Shown: positions 34,602 through 42,376 of the stretch, piece after piece | Layout of the letters: every line of letters starts with the position of its first letter | How positions within the stretch are numbered: the stretch's first letter is position 1 | Assembly (NCBI RefSeq): GCF_036088315.1 | Contig: NZ_CP107996.1 | Span: forward strand, 6,127,001-6,191,000 | From: Streptomyces sp. NBC_00344 | Lineage (GTDB): Bacteria; Actinomycetota; Actinomycetes; Streptomycetales; Streptomycetaceae | Reading direction: 5' to 3' | DNA length: 64,000 nt | The notes under the pieces: model-generated | What the model saw: only the letters and a program-made list of their open reading frames with translations | What the model was told of the DNA's origin: nothing | Databases searched by the model: none | Made by a program: the position numbers and the translations under genes

Positions 34602-35285
34602 TCATCCGGTCCAGCTGCCGCCCAGGACCGGTGCCAGCCAGCTCGGCGCCAGCCTGCGGAAGTCGGCCGGCTCCATCGAGCCCGCACCCTCCGGAACCGC
34701 TCCAAGCAGCGGGGCCCCGGCGGACTCCGGGAGATCGGTGAGATTGCACCGCGCGGCGAGTCCGGCTTCGGCGGGCCAGCTGCCGACCACCACACCGGCG
34801 CACTCCAGCCCCCGTGCGCGAAGGGCCTCCGTGGTGAGCGCGGTCGCGTTGAGGGTGCCGAGTCCGGCCGGCGCGACGACCAGAACCGGTGCCCCGATGA
34901 GCCGGGCGGCGTCGGCCAGCGTGCCGCCGTCGTCGTCGAACCGTACGAGCAGGCCGCCGGCCCCCTCGATCAGTACGAGGTCGTGCTCGGCGGCCAGCTT
35001 CTCCGCCGCTTCCGCCACGTCCCGCGGCCGCACCGGAGTCATTCCAGCGCGCCGCGCGGCCGTCGCCGGTGCGAGCGGTTCCGGGAACCTGGCCAGTTCC
35101 ACCGCTGTCACCACCCCGGCCAGCCGGGCGACCTCGTCGGCGTCGCCGTGCTCACCTGGGGCCACACCGGTCTGTGCGGGTTTGAGCACCGCGACCGAAC
35201 GGCCCCGCGCGGTGGCGGCCACAGCGGCGGTGACAATCGTCTTGCCGATCTCCGTGCCGGTGCCTGTGATCACCAGAACCGTCAT
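34602..35285 (-). CDS. bioD: ATP-dependent dethiobiotin synthetase
   Basis: A 227-residue BioD that closes the ureido ring of dethiobiotin from DAPA, CO2 and ATP. Visible motifs: ITGTGTEIGKTIVTAAVA (P-loop), LKPAQTG (substrate Lys), VLIEGAGGLLVRFDDDGGTL (E-G-A-G-G). It is the third gene of the bioB-bioA-bioD operon, following bioA with one base between stop and start. The true end of the protein is at 34602; apparent extension upstream is antisense of bioA. Confidence 0.94.
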   Translation of the reverse strand: MTVLVITGTGTEIGKTIVTAAVAATARGRSVAVLKPAQTGVAPGEHGDADEVARLAGVVTAVELARFPEPLAPATAARRAGMTPVRPRDVAEAAEKLAAEHDLVLIEGAGGLLVRFDDDGGTLADAARLIGAPVLVVAPAGLGTLNATALTTEALRARGLECAGVVVGSWPAEAGLAARCNLTDLPESAGAPLLGAVPEGAGSMEPADFRRLAPSWLAPVLGGSWTG

Positions 35286-35286
35286 C

Positions 35287-36558
35287 TCAGGCCTCCCGGG
35301 CGACCGCGCACACCGCACGGCAGATGTGGGCCAGATCCCGGTCACCGGTGATGTACGGCGGCATGGTGTAGACGAGATCGCGGAAGGGCCGGAGCCAGAC
35401 GCCTTCGCGCACCGCCACACGGGTGGCCGCGGCCATGTCCACCTGGTGATCGAGCTGTACGACCCCGATCGCGCCGAGCACCCGGACCTCCCGTGCCCGA
35501 GGCAGATCCCCTGCTTCGGCGAGGCCGTCCTGCAGGCCGGCCTCCAGCCGCCGGACCTGCTGTGCCCAGTCCTGGCCGAGCAGCAGCTCCACCGAGGCGC
35601 AGGCCACCGCGGCGGCCAGCGGATTGCCCATGAACGTCGGCCCGTGAGCCAGCACCGGCACATCGCCCTGCGCGATGCCGGCGGCCACCCGAGGCGTGCA
35701 GAGGGTCGCCGCCATCGTGAGGTAGCCGCCGGTCAGAGCCTTGCCCACGCACATCACGTCCGGTGCCACCCCGGCATGCTCCGCGGCGAAGAGTTTCCCC
35801 GTCCGGCCGAAGCCGGTGGCGATCTCGTCGAACACCAGCAGCACACCGTGGGTGTCGCACGCTTCGCGCAGCACCCGCAGATACGCGGGGGAGTGGAAGC
35901 GCATACCACCGGCTCCCTGCACCACCGGCTCCACGATCACGGCGGCGAGCTCGTCCGCGTGACGGCCGATGAGCTCGTCGAGGTGGTCCGCGTACGCCTG
36001 CTCGTATTCGGCGGGCGGCGCGTCCGCGAAGATCTGACGCGGCAGCACCCCGGACCACAGGTCGTGCATCCCGCCCTCGGGGTCACAGACCGACATGGGC
36101 TGCCAGGTGTCGCCGTGGTATCCGCCGCGCCAGGTCAGCAGCCGCTGCTTGGCGGGGCGGCCGACCGAGCGCCAGTACTGCAGACACATCTTCACCGCGA
36201 CCTCGACCGACACGGAACCCGAGTCGGCGAGGAACACATGCTGGAGCGGTTCCGGGGTGATCTCCACCAGCTTCGCCGCGAGCCGCACGGCGGGCTCATG
36301 GGTGAGCCCGCCGAACATCACATGACTCATCCGGTCCAGCTGGCCCCGTGCGGCCTCGTTGAGCACCGGGTGGTTGTAGCCGTGGATCGCCGACCACCAG
36401 GACGACATGCCGTCGATCAGCTCGCCCGTGCCCGCGACCCGCAGCCGCACTCCGGAAGCGGACTCGACCAGCAGCGGATCCTGGCGCCCGGGCATCGGCC
36501 CGTACGGATGCCAGACATGCCGCCGGTCGAGATCGAGCAGTTCGGCCGTGTCAGGCAT
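35287..36558 (-). CDS. bioA: Adenosylmethionine-8-amino-7-oxononanoate transaminase
   Basis: A 423-residue class-III aminotransferase that makes DAPA from KAPA with S-adenosylmethionine as amino donor. The PLP lysine is in [33 protein letters not shown] is the class-III signature, and [12 protein letters not shown] near the N-terminus is BioA-typical. It overlaps bioB by eight bases and precedes bioD, so the three form a tight operon. Confidence 0.95.
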   Translation of the reverse strand: MPDTAELLDLDRRHVWHPYGPMPGRQDPLLVESASGVRLRVAGTGELIDGMSSWWSAIHGYNHPVLNEAARGQLDRMSHVMFGGLTHEPAVRLAAKLVEITPEPLQHVFLADSGSVSVEVAVKMCLQYWRSVGRPAKQRLLTWRGGYHGDTWQPMSVCDPEGGMHDLWSGVLPRQIFADAPPAEYEQAYADHLDELIGRHADELAAVIVEPVVQGAGGMRFHSPAYLRVLREACDTHGVLLVFDEIATGFGRTGKLFAAEHAGVAPDVMCVGKALTGGYLTMAATLCTPRVAAGIAQGDVPVLAHGPTFMGNPLAAAVACASVELLLGQDWAQQVRRLEAGLQDGLAEAGDLPRAREVRVLGAIGVVQLDHQVDMAAATRVAVREGVWLRPFRDLVYTMPPYITGDRDLAHICRAVCAVAREA

Positions 36559-37612
36559 TGGGAGCGAAATCCGTCCCGGCCCCGCGCCTGCGGACCGACA
36601 CCAGGTCCGTACGGTGGTCGGGCAGCGTCGTGGTGTCCGCGCCCTCCACGACGAAACCGGCGTCCGCGATCATGTCGAGGTCGGCCTGTCCTGCCTGTCC
36701 CTCACTGGTCAGGTAGTCGCCGAGGAAGATCGAGTTGACCAGGTGCAGAGCGAGCGGCTGCAGCGAGCGCAGGTGCACCTCGCGGCCGCCCGCCAGCCTC
36801 ACCTCGGCGTCGGGGCAGATGAACCGCACCATCGCCAGGATGCGCAGACAGCGCTGCGGCGTGAGGTTCCACTGCTCGGCGAGCGGGGTCCCCTCCATGG
36901 GAATGAGGAAGTTGACCGGCACCGAGTCGGGGTCGAGGTCACGCAGCGCGAAGGCCACATCGACCAGATCCTCATCGCTCTCGCCCATTCCGGCGATCAG
37001 CCCGGAACAGGCCGAGAGCCCAGCGGCCTGGGCCTGCTGGACGGTCTCCACCCGGTCGGAGAAGTCGTGGGTGGTGCAGATGTCGGCGTAGGTCGCTTCG
37101 GAGGTGTTGAGGTTGTGGTTGTAGGCGTCGGCGCCCGCGGCGCGCAGCCGTTCCGCCTGTCCGCCGGAGAGCAGCCCGAGGCAGGCACACACCTCCACGC
37201 CCTCGTTCTGTTCCTTGATCGCCTCGATCGTCTCCGAGACACGGTCGACGTCGCGGTCGGTGGGCCCCCGCCCGCTGGCCACCAGGCAGACCCGCTTCGC
37301 GCCGCCGGCCACACCGGCTGCCGCCACCTGAGAGGCCTCGTCCGGCTTCAGCCAGGTGTACTTGAGAATCTCCGCCTTGGAGCCCAGCCGCTGCGAGCAG
37401 TAGGAGCAGTCCTCCGGGCACAGCCCGGACTTCAGATTGACGAGATAGTTGAGCTTCACCCGCCGCCCGAACCACTGACGGCGTACCTTTCCGGCTGCGG
37501 TCACCACATCGAGCAGTTCGTCGTCCGACGTCGCCAGTACGGCGAGCGCCTCTTCACGGCTCGGCAGTTCGCGCCGCAGCCCCTTGTCCACCAGCGTGTT
37601 CAGCAGGTCCAT
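36551..37612 (-). CDS. bioB: Biotin synthase
   Basis: A 353-residue radical SAM enzyme that inserts sulfur into dethiobiotin. [11 protein letters not shown] supplies the C-x3-C-x2-C cluster for the [4Fe-4S] centre. [20 protein letters not shown] and [20 protein letters not shown] are BioB signatures, with the auxiliary-cluster ligands in the barrel. It is the first gene of bioB-bioA-bioD and is divergent from bioF. AGGA lies about eight bases before ATG 37612. Confidence 0.96.
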   Translation of the reverse strand: MDLLNTLVDKGLRRELPSREEALAVLATSDDELLDVVTAAGKVRRQWFGRRVKLNYLVNLKSGLCPEDCSYCSQRLGSKAEILKYTWLKPDEASQVAAAGVAGGAKRVCLVASGRGPTDRDVDRVSETIEAIKEQNEGVEVCACLGLLSGGQAERLRAAGADAYNHNLNTSEATYADICTTHDFSDRVETVQQAQAAGLSACSGLIAGMGESDEDLVDVAFALRDLDPDSVPVNFLIPMEGTPLAEQWNLTPQRCLRILAMVRFICPDAEVRLAGGREVHLRSLQPLALHLVNSIFLGDYLTSEGQAGQADLDMIADAGFVVEGADTTTLPDHRTDLVSVRRRGAGTDFAPNA

Positions 37613-37678
37613 AGGGGTGATCCTGGCCTACGGCACCACGTCAGGCCAAGGAGGATCTGAACAACACCACCGTCCTGG

Positions 37679-37698
37679 GGTGTGTGCATTGCCACACC
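37679..37698. promoter_or_regulatory. Inverted repeat between bioB and bioF
   Basis: GGTGTG (37679-37684) and CACACC (37693-37698) flank eight bases in the 143-base divergent promoter region. It is a candidate operator for a biotin repressor controlling both directions. It does not obviously match a known BioQ or BirA site. Confidence 0.38.
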
Positions 37699-37755
37699 AT
37701 GACCCCGCTTGACCCTCGCTAAGGTCTGTGAACTGCCTACAAAAAGGGACCGATC

Positions 37756-38910
37756 ATGCCTGGTGCGACGCCTCCATCCCCGTTCGAGTGGATCGATACC
37801 GCGGCAGGTCTGCGCTCCCGTGCCGGACTTGTCCGGACACTCCGCCCCCGCCCGGCCCATTCGGAACTCCTGGATCTGGCAGGCAACGACTACCTCGGGC
37901 TCACCCGCAGTCCGGAGATCACCGGCGCGGCGGCCGGGGCGGCCCGCCGCTGGGGCGCGGGTGCGACAGGGTCGAGACTGGTGACCGGCTCCACGGAGCT
38001 TCACGCGGAACTCGAGAGCGAACTCGCCGATTTCTGTGGCTTTGAGGCGGCGCTGGTCTTCTCCTCCGGGTACGCCGCCAATCTGGCGGCCGTCACGGCC
38101 CTGACCGACCGCGACTCGCTCATCGTCTCGGACGCGGGCAACCACGCCTCGATCGTCGACGGCTGCAGGCTGTCCCGGGCACAGACGGAAGTCGTCCCGC
38201 ACAGCGACCCGGAGGCGGTGGCCAAAGCGCTCGGCGCCCACGGCGGACGCGCCGTCGTGGTCACCGACTCGGTCTTCTCCGTCGACGGTGACGCGGCGCC
38301 ACTGGCCCGGCTGGCAGCCGCCTGCCGCCGGTACGGCGCCGCGCTGCTCGTGGACGACGCACACGGGCTCGGTGTGCTCGGTGGCGGGGGGCGGGGAGCG
38401 CTGCACGGCGCGGGACTGGCCGGTGCGGAGGATGTGGTCGCCACGGTCACCCTGTCGAAAGCCCTGGGCAGTCAGGGCGGTGCGGTACTCGGACCCGCCA
38501 GAGTCATCGAACACCTGGTCAACGCGGCCAGGACGTTCATCTTCGACACCGGCCTGGCGCCGGCTGCCGCGGGCGCCGCACTGGCCGCTCTGCGGGTGCT
38601 GCGCGGGGATCCCGGACTGGCGGGGCGCGCCCGTACCGTGGCGCGCGAACTGCATCGCCGCCTCACCGACGCGAGCCTGGTGGCCGTACCCCCGCAGGCC
38701 GCCGTTGTCTCCGTGCGGGCCCCATCGGCGGCCCAGGCGGTGCGCTGGGCGGCTGACTGCCGTGAAGCGGGACTGCTGGTCGGCTGTTTCCGCCCGCCAT
38801 CGGTTCCGGACGGGATCTCCCGGCTGAGGCTCACCGCCCGCGCGGATCTGACGGACGGGCAGATGGAAGCCGCGGTGGCAACCATCGTGCGGACCGCGCC
38901 CGCCGGGTGA
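37756..38910 (+). CDS. bioF: 8-amino-7-oxononanoate synthase
   Basis: A 384-residue alpha-oxoamine synthase that joins pimeloyl-CoA or pimeloyl-ACP with alanine. The PLP lysine is in TVTLSKALGSQGGAVLGP. DLAGNDYLGLT-type sequence (LDLAGNDYLGL), SRLVTGSTELHAELE and LLVDDAHGLGVLGGGGRG are family signatures. AGGGA lies six bases upstream of ATG 37756. It is divergent from bioB-bioA-bioD; together these cover all steps from pimeloyl thioester to biotin. Confidence 0.95.
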   Translation: MPGATPPSPFEWIDTAAGLRSRAGLVRTLRPRPAHSELLDLAGNDYLGLTRSPEITGAAAGAARRWGAGATGSRLVTGSTELHAELESELADFCGFEAALVFSSGYAANLAAVTALTDRDSLIVSDAGNHASIVDGCRLSRAQTEVVPHSDPEAVAKALGAHGGRAVVVTDSVFSVDGDAAPLARLAAACRRYGAALLVDDAHGLGVLGGGGRGALHGAGLAGAEDVVATVTLSKALGSQGGAVLGPARVIEHLVNAARTFIFDTGLAPAAAGAALAALRVLRGDPGLAGRARTVARELHRRLTDASLVAVPPQAAVVSVRAPSAAQAVRWAADCREAGLLVGCFRPPSVPDGISRLRLTARADLTDGQMEAAVATIVRTAPAG

Positions 38911-39115
38911 CGGCTGCCGGATCACGCCTGTCCAAATACGTTCTCCCGTCGCAGAGTTCATCACTTTGAGCGACTGAAACGGGCCCATCTTCGTGGATTG
39001 CCGACGCTCCGGTCACCATGAGTGTCACGCTGGCACGAAGCGCAGTCCGAGGCCGCCCTCGAAGCGCATCCGCGCGGAGTCGGAGCCGGCACCGGTGGGA
39101 AAGGGACAGGCCGTC

Positions 39116-39547
39116 ATGGCAGACCACCAGGAATCACATGTCGTGCTCCCGAGCGAGCCCGCCTCGGTCCCGGCGGCGCGGACGTATGTCGCCCGGGTGC
39201 TCACCGAATGGGGGCTGCCGGGCGACGGGGATGCCGCGGAAGCGATCCGGCTGATGGTCTCGGAGCTGGCGACCAACGCCGTTCAGCACACCTTCGGTCA
39301 GTCGCCCGCCTTCACCGTGCGGCTCGTGCTGGAAAGGGACGAGCAACTGCGCATCGGTGTGACGGACAGTCATCCGCGCTGGCCGCAGCGGCTCCCCGCG
39401 GCAGTACAGCAGGACAACGGCCGGGGCATGGTCATCATCCGCTGGCTGGCCGCCGAGAACGGCGGCCGGCTGTCGGTCACCCCGACCCCGGAGGGCGGCA
39501 AGACGGTGTGGATCGCGCTGCCCTGGACGGCCCCCGTCCAGCCCTGA
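39116..39547 (+). CDS. ATP-binding (HATPase) anti-sigma-like regulator
   Basis: A 143-residue HATPase_c protein of the RsbW/SpoIIAB-like type that is abundant in streptomycetes. The N-box is ELATNAVQHTFG and the G-boxes are GVTDSHPRWP and QQDNGRGMVIIRWLA. It probably acts as an anti-sigma factor or serine kinase in a partner-switch pathway. ATG 39116 is chosen because the frame upstream is low-complexity and lacks a ribosome site. It is convergent with the NlpC/P60 gene, ending 9 bases before its stop. Confidence 0.85.
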   Translation: MADHQESHVVLPSEPASVPAARTYVARVLTEWGLPGDGDAAEAIRLMVSELATNAVQHTFGQSPAFTVRLVLERDEQLRIGVTDSHPRWPQRLPAAVQQDNGRGMVIIRWLAAENGGRLSVTPTPEGGKTVWIALPWTAPVQP

Positions 39548-39556
39548 ACCGCCGAC

Positions 39557-40030
39557 TCAGCGCACGCGCCCGTACCAGACGCTCCTGGACCAGATCCGCT
39601 CCAGCCTGACCACCGAGCCGGTCCTCGGTGAGTGCCAGATCTTCCCGTGTCCCGCGTACAGGCCGACGTGGAAGACGTTCCGTCCGTAGTGGAAGAACAC
39701 CAGATCACCTCGCTTCCGGCTGGAGGGCGGGATGTGGCGCACGGTGTTGTACTGCGCCTGCGCGGTGCGGGGGAGTCGCTTCCCTGCCTTCTTGAACGAG
39801 TAGAAGGTCAGCCCCGAGCAGTCGAAACGCGATGGCCCCGCGGCTCCCCACTGATAGGGCGAGCCCCGTTTGGATGCCGCGATCTGCAGTGCTCTGGCGG
39901 CATGAGTGGCGGCCTGGGCCTCTGGTGTGGCACCGGGTGCCAGTGAGGTTCCCGCGACTGCGACGAACGTGAGGGCCGAGGCGGTTCCGGCCCGGGTGAG
40001 CAGAGACGGGATGTGAATCTGCGCAGACAT
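39557..40030 (-). CDS. Secreted C40 (NlpC/P60) peptidoglycan endopeptidase
   Basis: A 157-residue secreted NlpC/P60 endopeptidase that cuts peptide stems in the cell wall. A signal sequence covers about residues 1-39 (SALTFVAVAGTSLAPGATPE ending in AQA). The catalytic Cys is in RFDCSGLTFYSF, the His in HVGLYAGHGKIWH. GSPYQWGAAGP is typical of single-domain members. ATG 40030 follows AAGGG by seven bases. Its leader carries a candidate c-di-AMP riboswitch, as in many streptomycete wall-hydrolase and Rpf genes. Confidence 0.9.
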   Translation of the reverse strand: MSAQIHIPSLLTRAGTASALTFVAVAGTSLAPGATPEAQAATHAARALQIAASKRGSPYQWGAAGPSRFDCSGLTFYSFKKAGKRLPRTAQAQYNTVRHIPPSSRKRGDLVFFHYGRNVFHVGLYAGHGKIWHSPRTGSVVRLERIWSRSVWYGRVR

Positions 40031-40039
40031 GCGCAACCC

Positions 40040-40250
40040 TTCGTCAAACCGCCTGTGAAGGTTGACCTGTCGGGTTCGGGCCGGCGAAGTTGCCCGGTCG
40101 CCCAACGGGTGGCCGACTGATCGAGTCGGTTGTCCCACTGGACGGCTTCACCCCAAGGGGCGACATGTCTGTCGCCCCGGACTGCTTGGGTCCTCCACTC
40201 CTGCCGATCCACTCGTGTCGACCAGACATCCGGGTACGGCGGCAGGACTC
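40040..40250 (-). ncRNA. Candidate ydaO (c-di-AMP) riboswitch
   Basis: The leader of the NlpC/P60 gene matches the ydaO-yuaA motif by eye. The conserved 3' block reads CCCGAACCCGACAG, then UCAACCUUCACAGGCGG. The middle has GACCCAAG and CUUGGGGUGAAGCCG, and a 5' stem CCUGCCG/CGGCAGG closes the first half. The element ends about 10 bases before the ATG, so it may control translation as well as transcription. Streptomycetes often place this riboswitch before wall-hydrolase genes, where c-di-AMP turns expression off. Confidence 0.7.
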
Positions 40251-40565
40251 GGCGTCCGCCCGGACCGCCCCGCCGTGGTGGCGGGGGCTTGTCGTCCCAG
40301 GGATCTTGACTCACAACGCGCCGGATTTCCGTCTGACAGCGCCGGTCGGCACGCTGCGCGCCAATGGCCTGTTCGAGTGGGCAACGGGGTTTCGATGGCG
40401 ATCGTCCGTCGGTTCCAGGCCCGCTACCAGGTGCGCAGCGGCGCTCCGGGGCGTACGACCGGCTGCTCCGCGCAACTCGTACCAGCCGGTCGGCCCACGG
40501 ATGTCTCCGTCTTCCGGGCGTCGCCCATCGGGGTGTTGGCGGCGGCCGAAAGGATGGCTACGGGC
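40251..40565. other. Gene-free stretch upstream of the riboswitch
   Basis: These 315 bases presumably hold the promoter for the riboswitch leader. I recognise no gene or RNA in them. Confidence 0.45.
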
Positions 40566-40874
40566 TCAGCCGCCAGCAGTGGGAGGCAGCGAAACCCGCG
40601 CTGTTCTGCGCTCACCGTCGAGCACCCGCAGCGCACGCGCCAGGGTCTCGGCGTGCAGCCCGTTCTCGCCGCGCCGGTGCATCAGATCCAGTGCGTCCCT
40701 CACTGCGGCAGCTCTGCTGACCAGGGCCTGCGCGGCTCTCAGCGCGCCGTAAGTGTCGCCTCCGTGTGCCGGGTTGATACGACCCAACTGGTCGATCACT
40801 TCGAGATAGCTGTCGATGAACTCGCACTCGGCCCGGGTCAGTGCGGGCAGTGGCGGCAACTCCGGTGGCAGCAC
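40566..40874 (-). CDS. Hypothetical protein (102 aa)
   Basis: An unrecognised 102-residue, soluble, mostly alpha-helical protein. ALTRAECEFIDSYLEVIDQL, ALRAAQALVSRAAAVRDALD and LHAETLARALRVLDGE read as three amphipathic helices. It starts at GTG 40874, eight bases after the clpP relic stop, and codon use is Streptomyces-like. It may once have been translated together with the clpP-like gene. No function is proposed. Confidence 0.55.
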   Translation of the reverse strand: MLPPELPPLPALTRAECEFIDSYLEVIDQLGRINPAHGGDTYGALRAAQALVSRAAAVRDALDLMHRRGENGLHAETLARALRVLDGERRTARVSLPPTAGG

Positions 40875-40881
40875 GGTGCGT

Positions 40882-41226
40882 TCACCCTGCCGGTGTACTC
40901 GGGAAGGGCTCGCTGCTGTCCAGCACCAAGTCCACCGGGCGACGGGTCCGGGCCGCCGGGGCGTCGAACACCGTGCACCGCTCCATGCCGCCCGTGATCC
41001 GCCCGGCGTCCCGCCCGGTATGGCGGGCGATCGGCCGCACCATCACGCTGCGCCTTTGCGGCAACTGCCGCAACTCCTCGGCATGGACGTCCAGGTCACG
41101 GGGCCGGTCCCGCACCGGCTCTTCGATGGCGGGGTGCTGTATCACGATGCGCGCGCCCGGAAGCGCCATCCGCTTTCCGGGCGTGCCCGCCGCCAGGACC
41201 GCCGCGCGGGCGGAAGGTCGGTTCAT
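40882..41226 (-). pseudogene. Relic of a ClpP-like serine peptidase
   Basis: A 114-residue frame that matches the C-terminal half of ClpP: SARAAVLAAGTPGKRMALPG (with a Ser at the nucleophile spacing), ARIVIQHPAIEEPV, RDLDVHAEELRQLPQRR and HTGRDAGRI. The first half of the protease is missing. The catalytic His has moved or been lost (IQHP instead of IHQP) and the Asp of the E-R/K-D-T-x-R-D motif is absent (GGMERCT). A ribosome site GGAGAGG precedes ATG 41226, so the remnant may still be translated, but it cannot be an active ClpP. Confidence 0.65.
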
Positions 41227-41237
41227 GGCGTACCTCT

Positions 41238-41274
41238 CCTCGGACGGCGCCTCTGCCCTCGGACGGCGCCTCTG
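41238..41274. repeat. Tandem 18-bp repeat upstream of the clpP relic
   Basis: CCTCGGACGGCGCCTCTG occurs at 41238-41255 and again at 41257-41274, a period of 19 bases. It lies in the divergent promoter region between the clpP relic and the phd-like antitoxin gene. Confidence 0.8.
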
Positions 41275-41281
41275 TAAAAAA

Positions 41282-41308
41282 TGTACAGGACGTACAGACG
41301 GTTATGAT
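41282..41308 (+). promoter_or_regulatory. Operator and -10 of the Phd-like antitoxin gene
   Basis: TGTAC (41282-41286) and GTACA (41292-41296) form a perfect inverted repeat with a five-base centre. A -10 box TATGAT (41303-41308) follows, seven bases before ATG 41316, so the transcript is probably leaderless and the antitoxin could repress itself here. Confidence 0.5.
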
Positions 41309-41315
41309 GGGAAAC

Positions 41316-41582
41316 ATGGTCTACGAGATTCCGGTGACGCAAGCCCGAGCAGAGCTCGCCGATCTGATCAACCGTGTCGTATACGGCGGGGAACGAGTGG
41401 TCGTGACCCGTCACGGCAAGCCACTGGCCGCCCTCGTCTCCGCTGCCGACCTGGAACGACTCGAGAAGGCCGAGGCTGCGGGCGAGGAGCGGGCGACCGG
41501 TTCTCTCTCCTCGGTCCGCATGACTTCAGCCCCCGGTGAACACGGGCGTTTCGGTGGCGTCGCCGAGCACCGCGAACGTTGA
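41316..41582 (+). CDS. Phd/YefM family antitoxin (orphan)
   Basis: An 88-residue Phd/YefM antitoxin: VYEIPVTQARAELADLINRV, VYGGERVVVTRHGKPLAALV, SAADLERLEKAEAA. This fold binds DNA at its N-terminus and the toxin at its C-terminus. No Doc, RelE or YoeB-type toxin follows; the next gene is ureA, and the divergent neighbour is a clpP relic. ATG 41316 follows GGGA by three bases and a -10 box by seven; a start at 41304 would lie within that -10. Confidence 0.85.
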   Translation: MVYEIPVTQARAELADLINRVVYGGERVVVTRHGKPLAALVSAADLERLEKAEAAGEERATGSLSSVRMTSAPGEHGRFGGVAEHRER

Positions 41583-41603
41583 TCATGAACCGGCAAACGA
41601 CCG

Positions 41604-41621
41604 GTTAACGTGCCGGAAAAA
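41604..41621 (+). promoter_or_regulatory. GlnR-box-like sequence upstream of ureA
   Basis: GTTAACGTGCCGGAAAAA resembles the GlnR pattern GTnAC-N6-GaAAC but with mismatches in both halves. S. coelicolor ureA is a known GlnR target, which makes the position plausible. The match is weak. Confidence 0.3.
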
Positions 41622-41667
41622 CTTCCGCCCTAATGTGCAATGCCTGGCGGCCGGCCCTTTCGCCCTG

Positions 41668-41686
41668 CATCAACAAAGTGTTGATG
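41668..41686. promoter_or_regulatory. Perfect 8-bp inverted repeat upstream of ureA
   Basis: CATCAACAAAGTGTTGATG has perfect eight-base arms around AAG, in the 163-base gap before ureA, about 60 bases from its start. Its length and symmetry suit a dimeric repressor or activator controlling urease. I do not recognise the regulator. Confidence 0.55.
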
Positions 41687-41745
41687 TCGAGTGGTTCCCG
41701 CGGTGCCCGGCCGGGGCCCGGGGCAGAAGACGGTGAGGCGGAAGT

Positions 41746-42048
41746 GTGCAACTGACACCCCATGAGCAGGAGCGCCTGCTCATTCACGTGGCGGCCGACG
41801 TGGCCGAGAAGCGCCGGTCGCGAGGTCTGCGGCTCAATCACCCCGAGGCGGTCGCCCTGATCACCTCGCACATCCTCGAGGGCGCGAGGGACGGCCGGAC
41901 CGTGGCCGATCTGATGGCGTCCGGACGCCGGGTGCTCAGCCGGGAGGACGTCATGGAAGGCATCGCGGAGATGATCCACGATGTCCAGGTCGAAGCGACC
42001 TTTCCGGACGGCACCAAGCTCGTCACCGTTCATGAGCCGATCGTCTGA
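41746..42048 (+). CDS. ureA: Urease subunit gamma
   Basis: A 100-residue urease gamma subunit: [60 protein letters not shown]. It forms the outer part of the (UreABC)3 urease that hydrolyses urea to ammonia and carbamate. GTG 41746 follows GAGG by seven bases. It is the first gene of ureABCFGD, about 160 bases from the antitoxin gene, with a perfect inverted repeat upstream. Confidence 0.97.
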   Translation: MQLTPHEQERLLIHVAADVAEKRRSRGLRLNHPEAVALITSHILEGARDGRTVADLMASGRRVLSREDVMEGIAEMIHDVQVEATFPDGTKLVTVHEPIV

Positions 42049-42064
42049 CCGGGGAGCGAAGCCG

Positions 42065-42376
42065 ATGATTCCGGGAGAGATCCTTTACGCGAACGACCCG
42101 CTGCCCCTCAACGAGGGCCGTCGGATCACCCGCCTCACCGTGCTCAACGCCGCGGACCGGCCCGTCCAGATCGGCTCCCACTACCATTTCGCGGAAGCGA
42201 ACCCGGCTCTGCGGTTCGACCGCGACGCGGCGCACGGGCAGCGGCTGAACATCGCCGCCGGGACCGCGGTGCGTTTCGAGCCCGGGGTCCCGGTCGCCGT
42301 CGAACTCGTTCCCATCGCGGGGCTGCGCATCGTCGCGGGCCTGCGGGGAGAGACCGCGGGAGCTCTCGATGGCTGA
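42065..42376 (+). CDS. ureB: Urease subunit beta
   Basis: A 103-residue urease beta subunit: [38 protein letters not shown] and [19 protein letters not shown] are diagnostic. ATG 42065 follows GGGGAG by eight bases; the frame upstream is ureA antisense or shadow. It overlaps ureC by eight bases. Confidence 0.96.
   Translation: MIPGEILYANDPLPLNEGRRITRLTVLNAADRPVQIGSHYHFAEANPALRFDRDAAHGQRLNIAAGTAVRFEPGVPVAVELVPIAGLRIVAGLRGETAGALDG

Noticed and set aside
34183..34803. Minus-strand frames between the Fic-like gene and bioD
   Set aside because: The Trp/Arg/Asp-rich text looked briefly like a recombinase or HNH protein, but no motif could be confirmed and the frames run into bioD off-frame.
40062..40997. 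A 311-codon plus-strand frame upstream of the clpP relic
   Set aside because: It covers the riboswitch leader and the hypothetical minus-strand gene, has no ribosome site and no recognisable domain.
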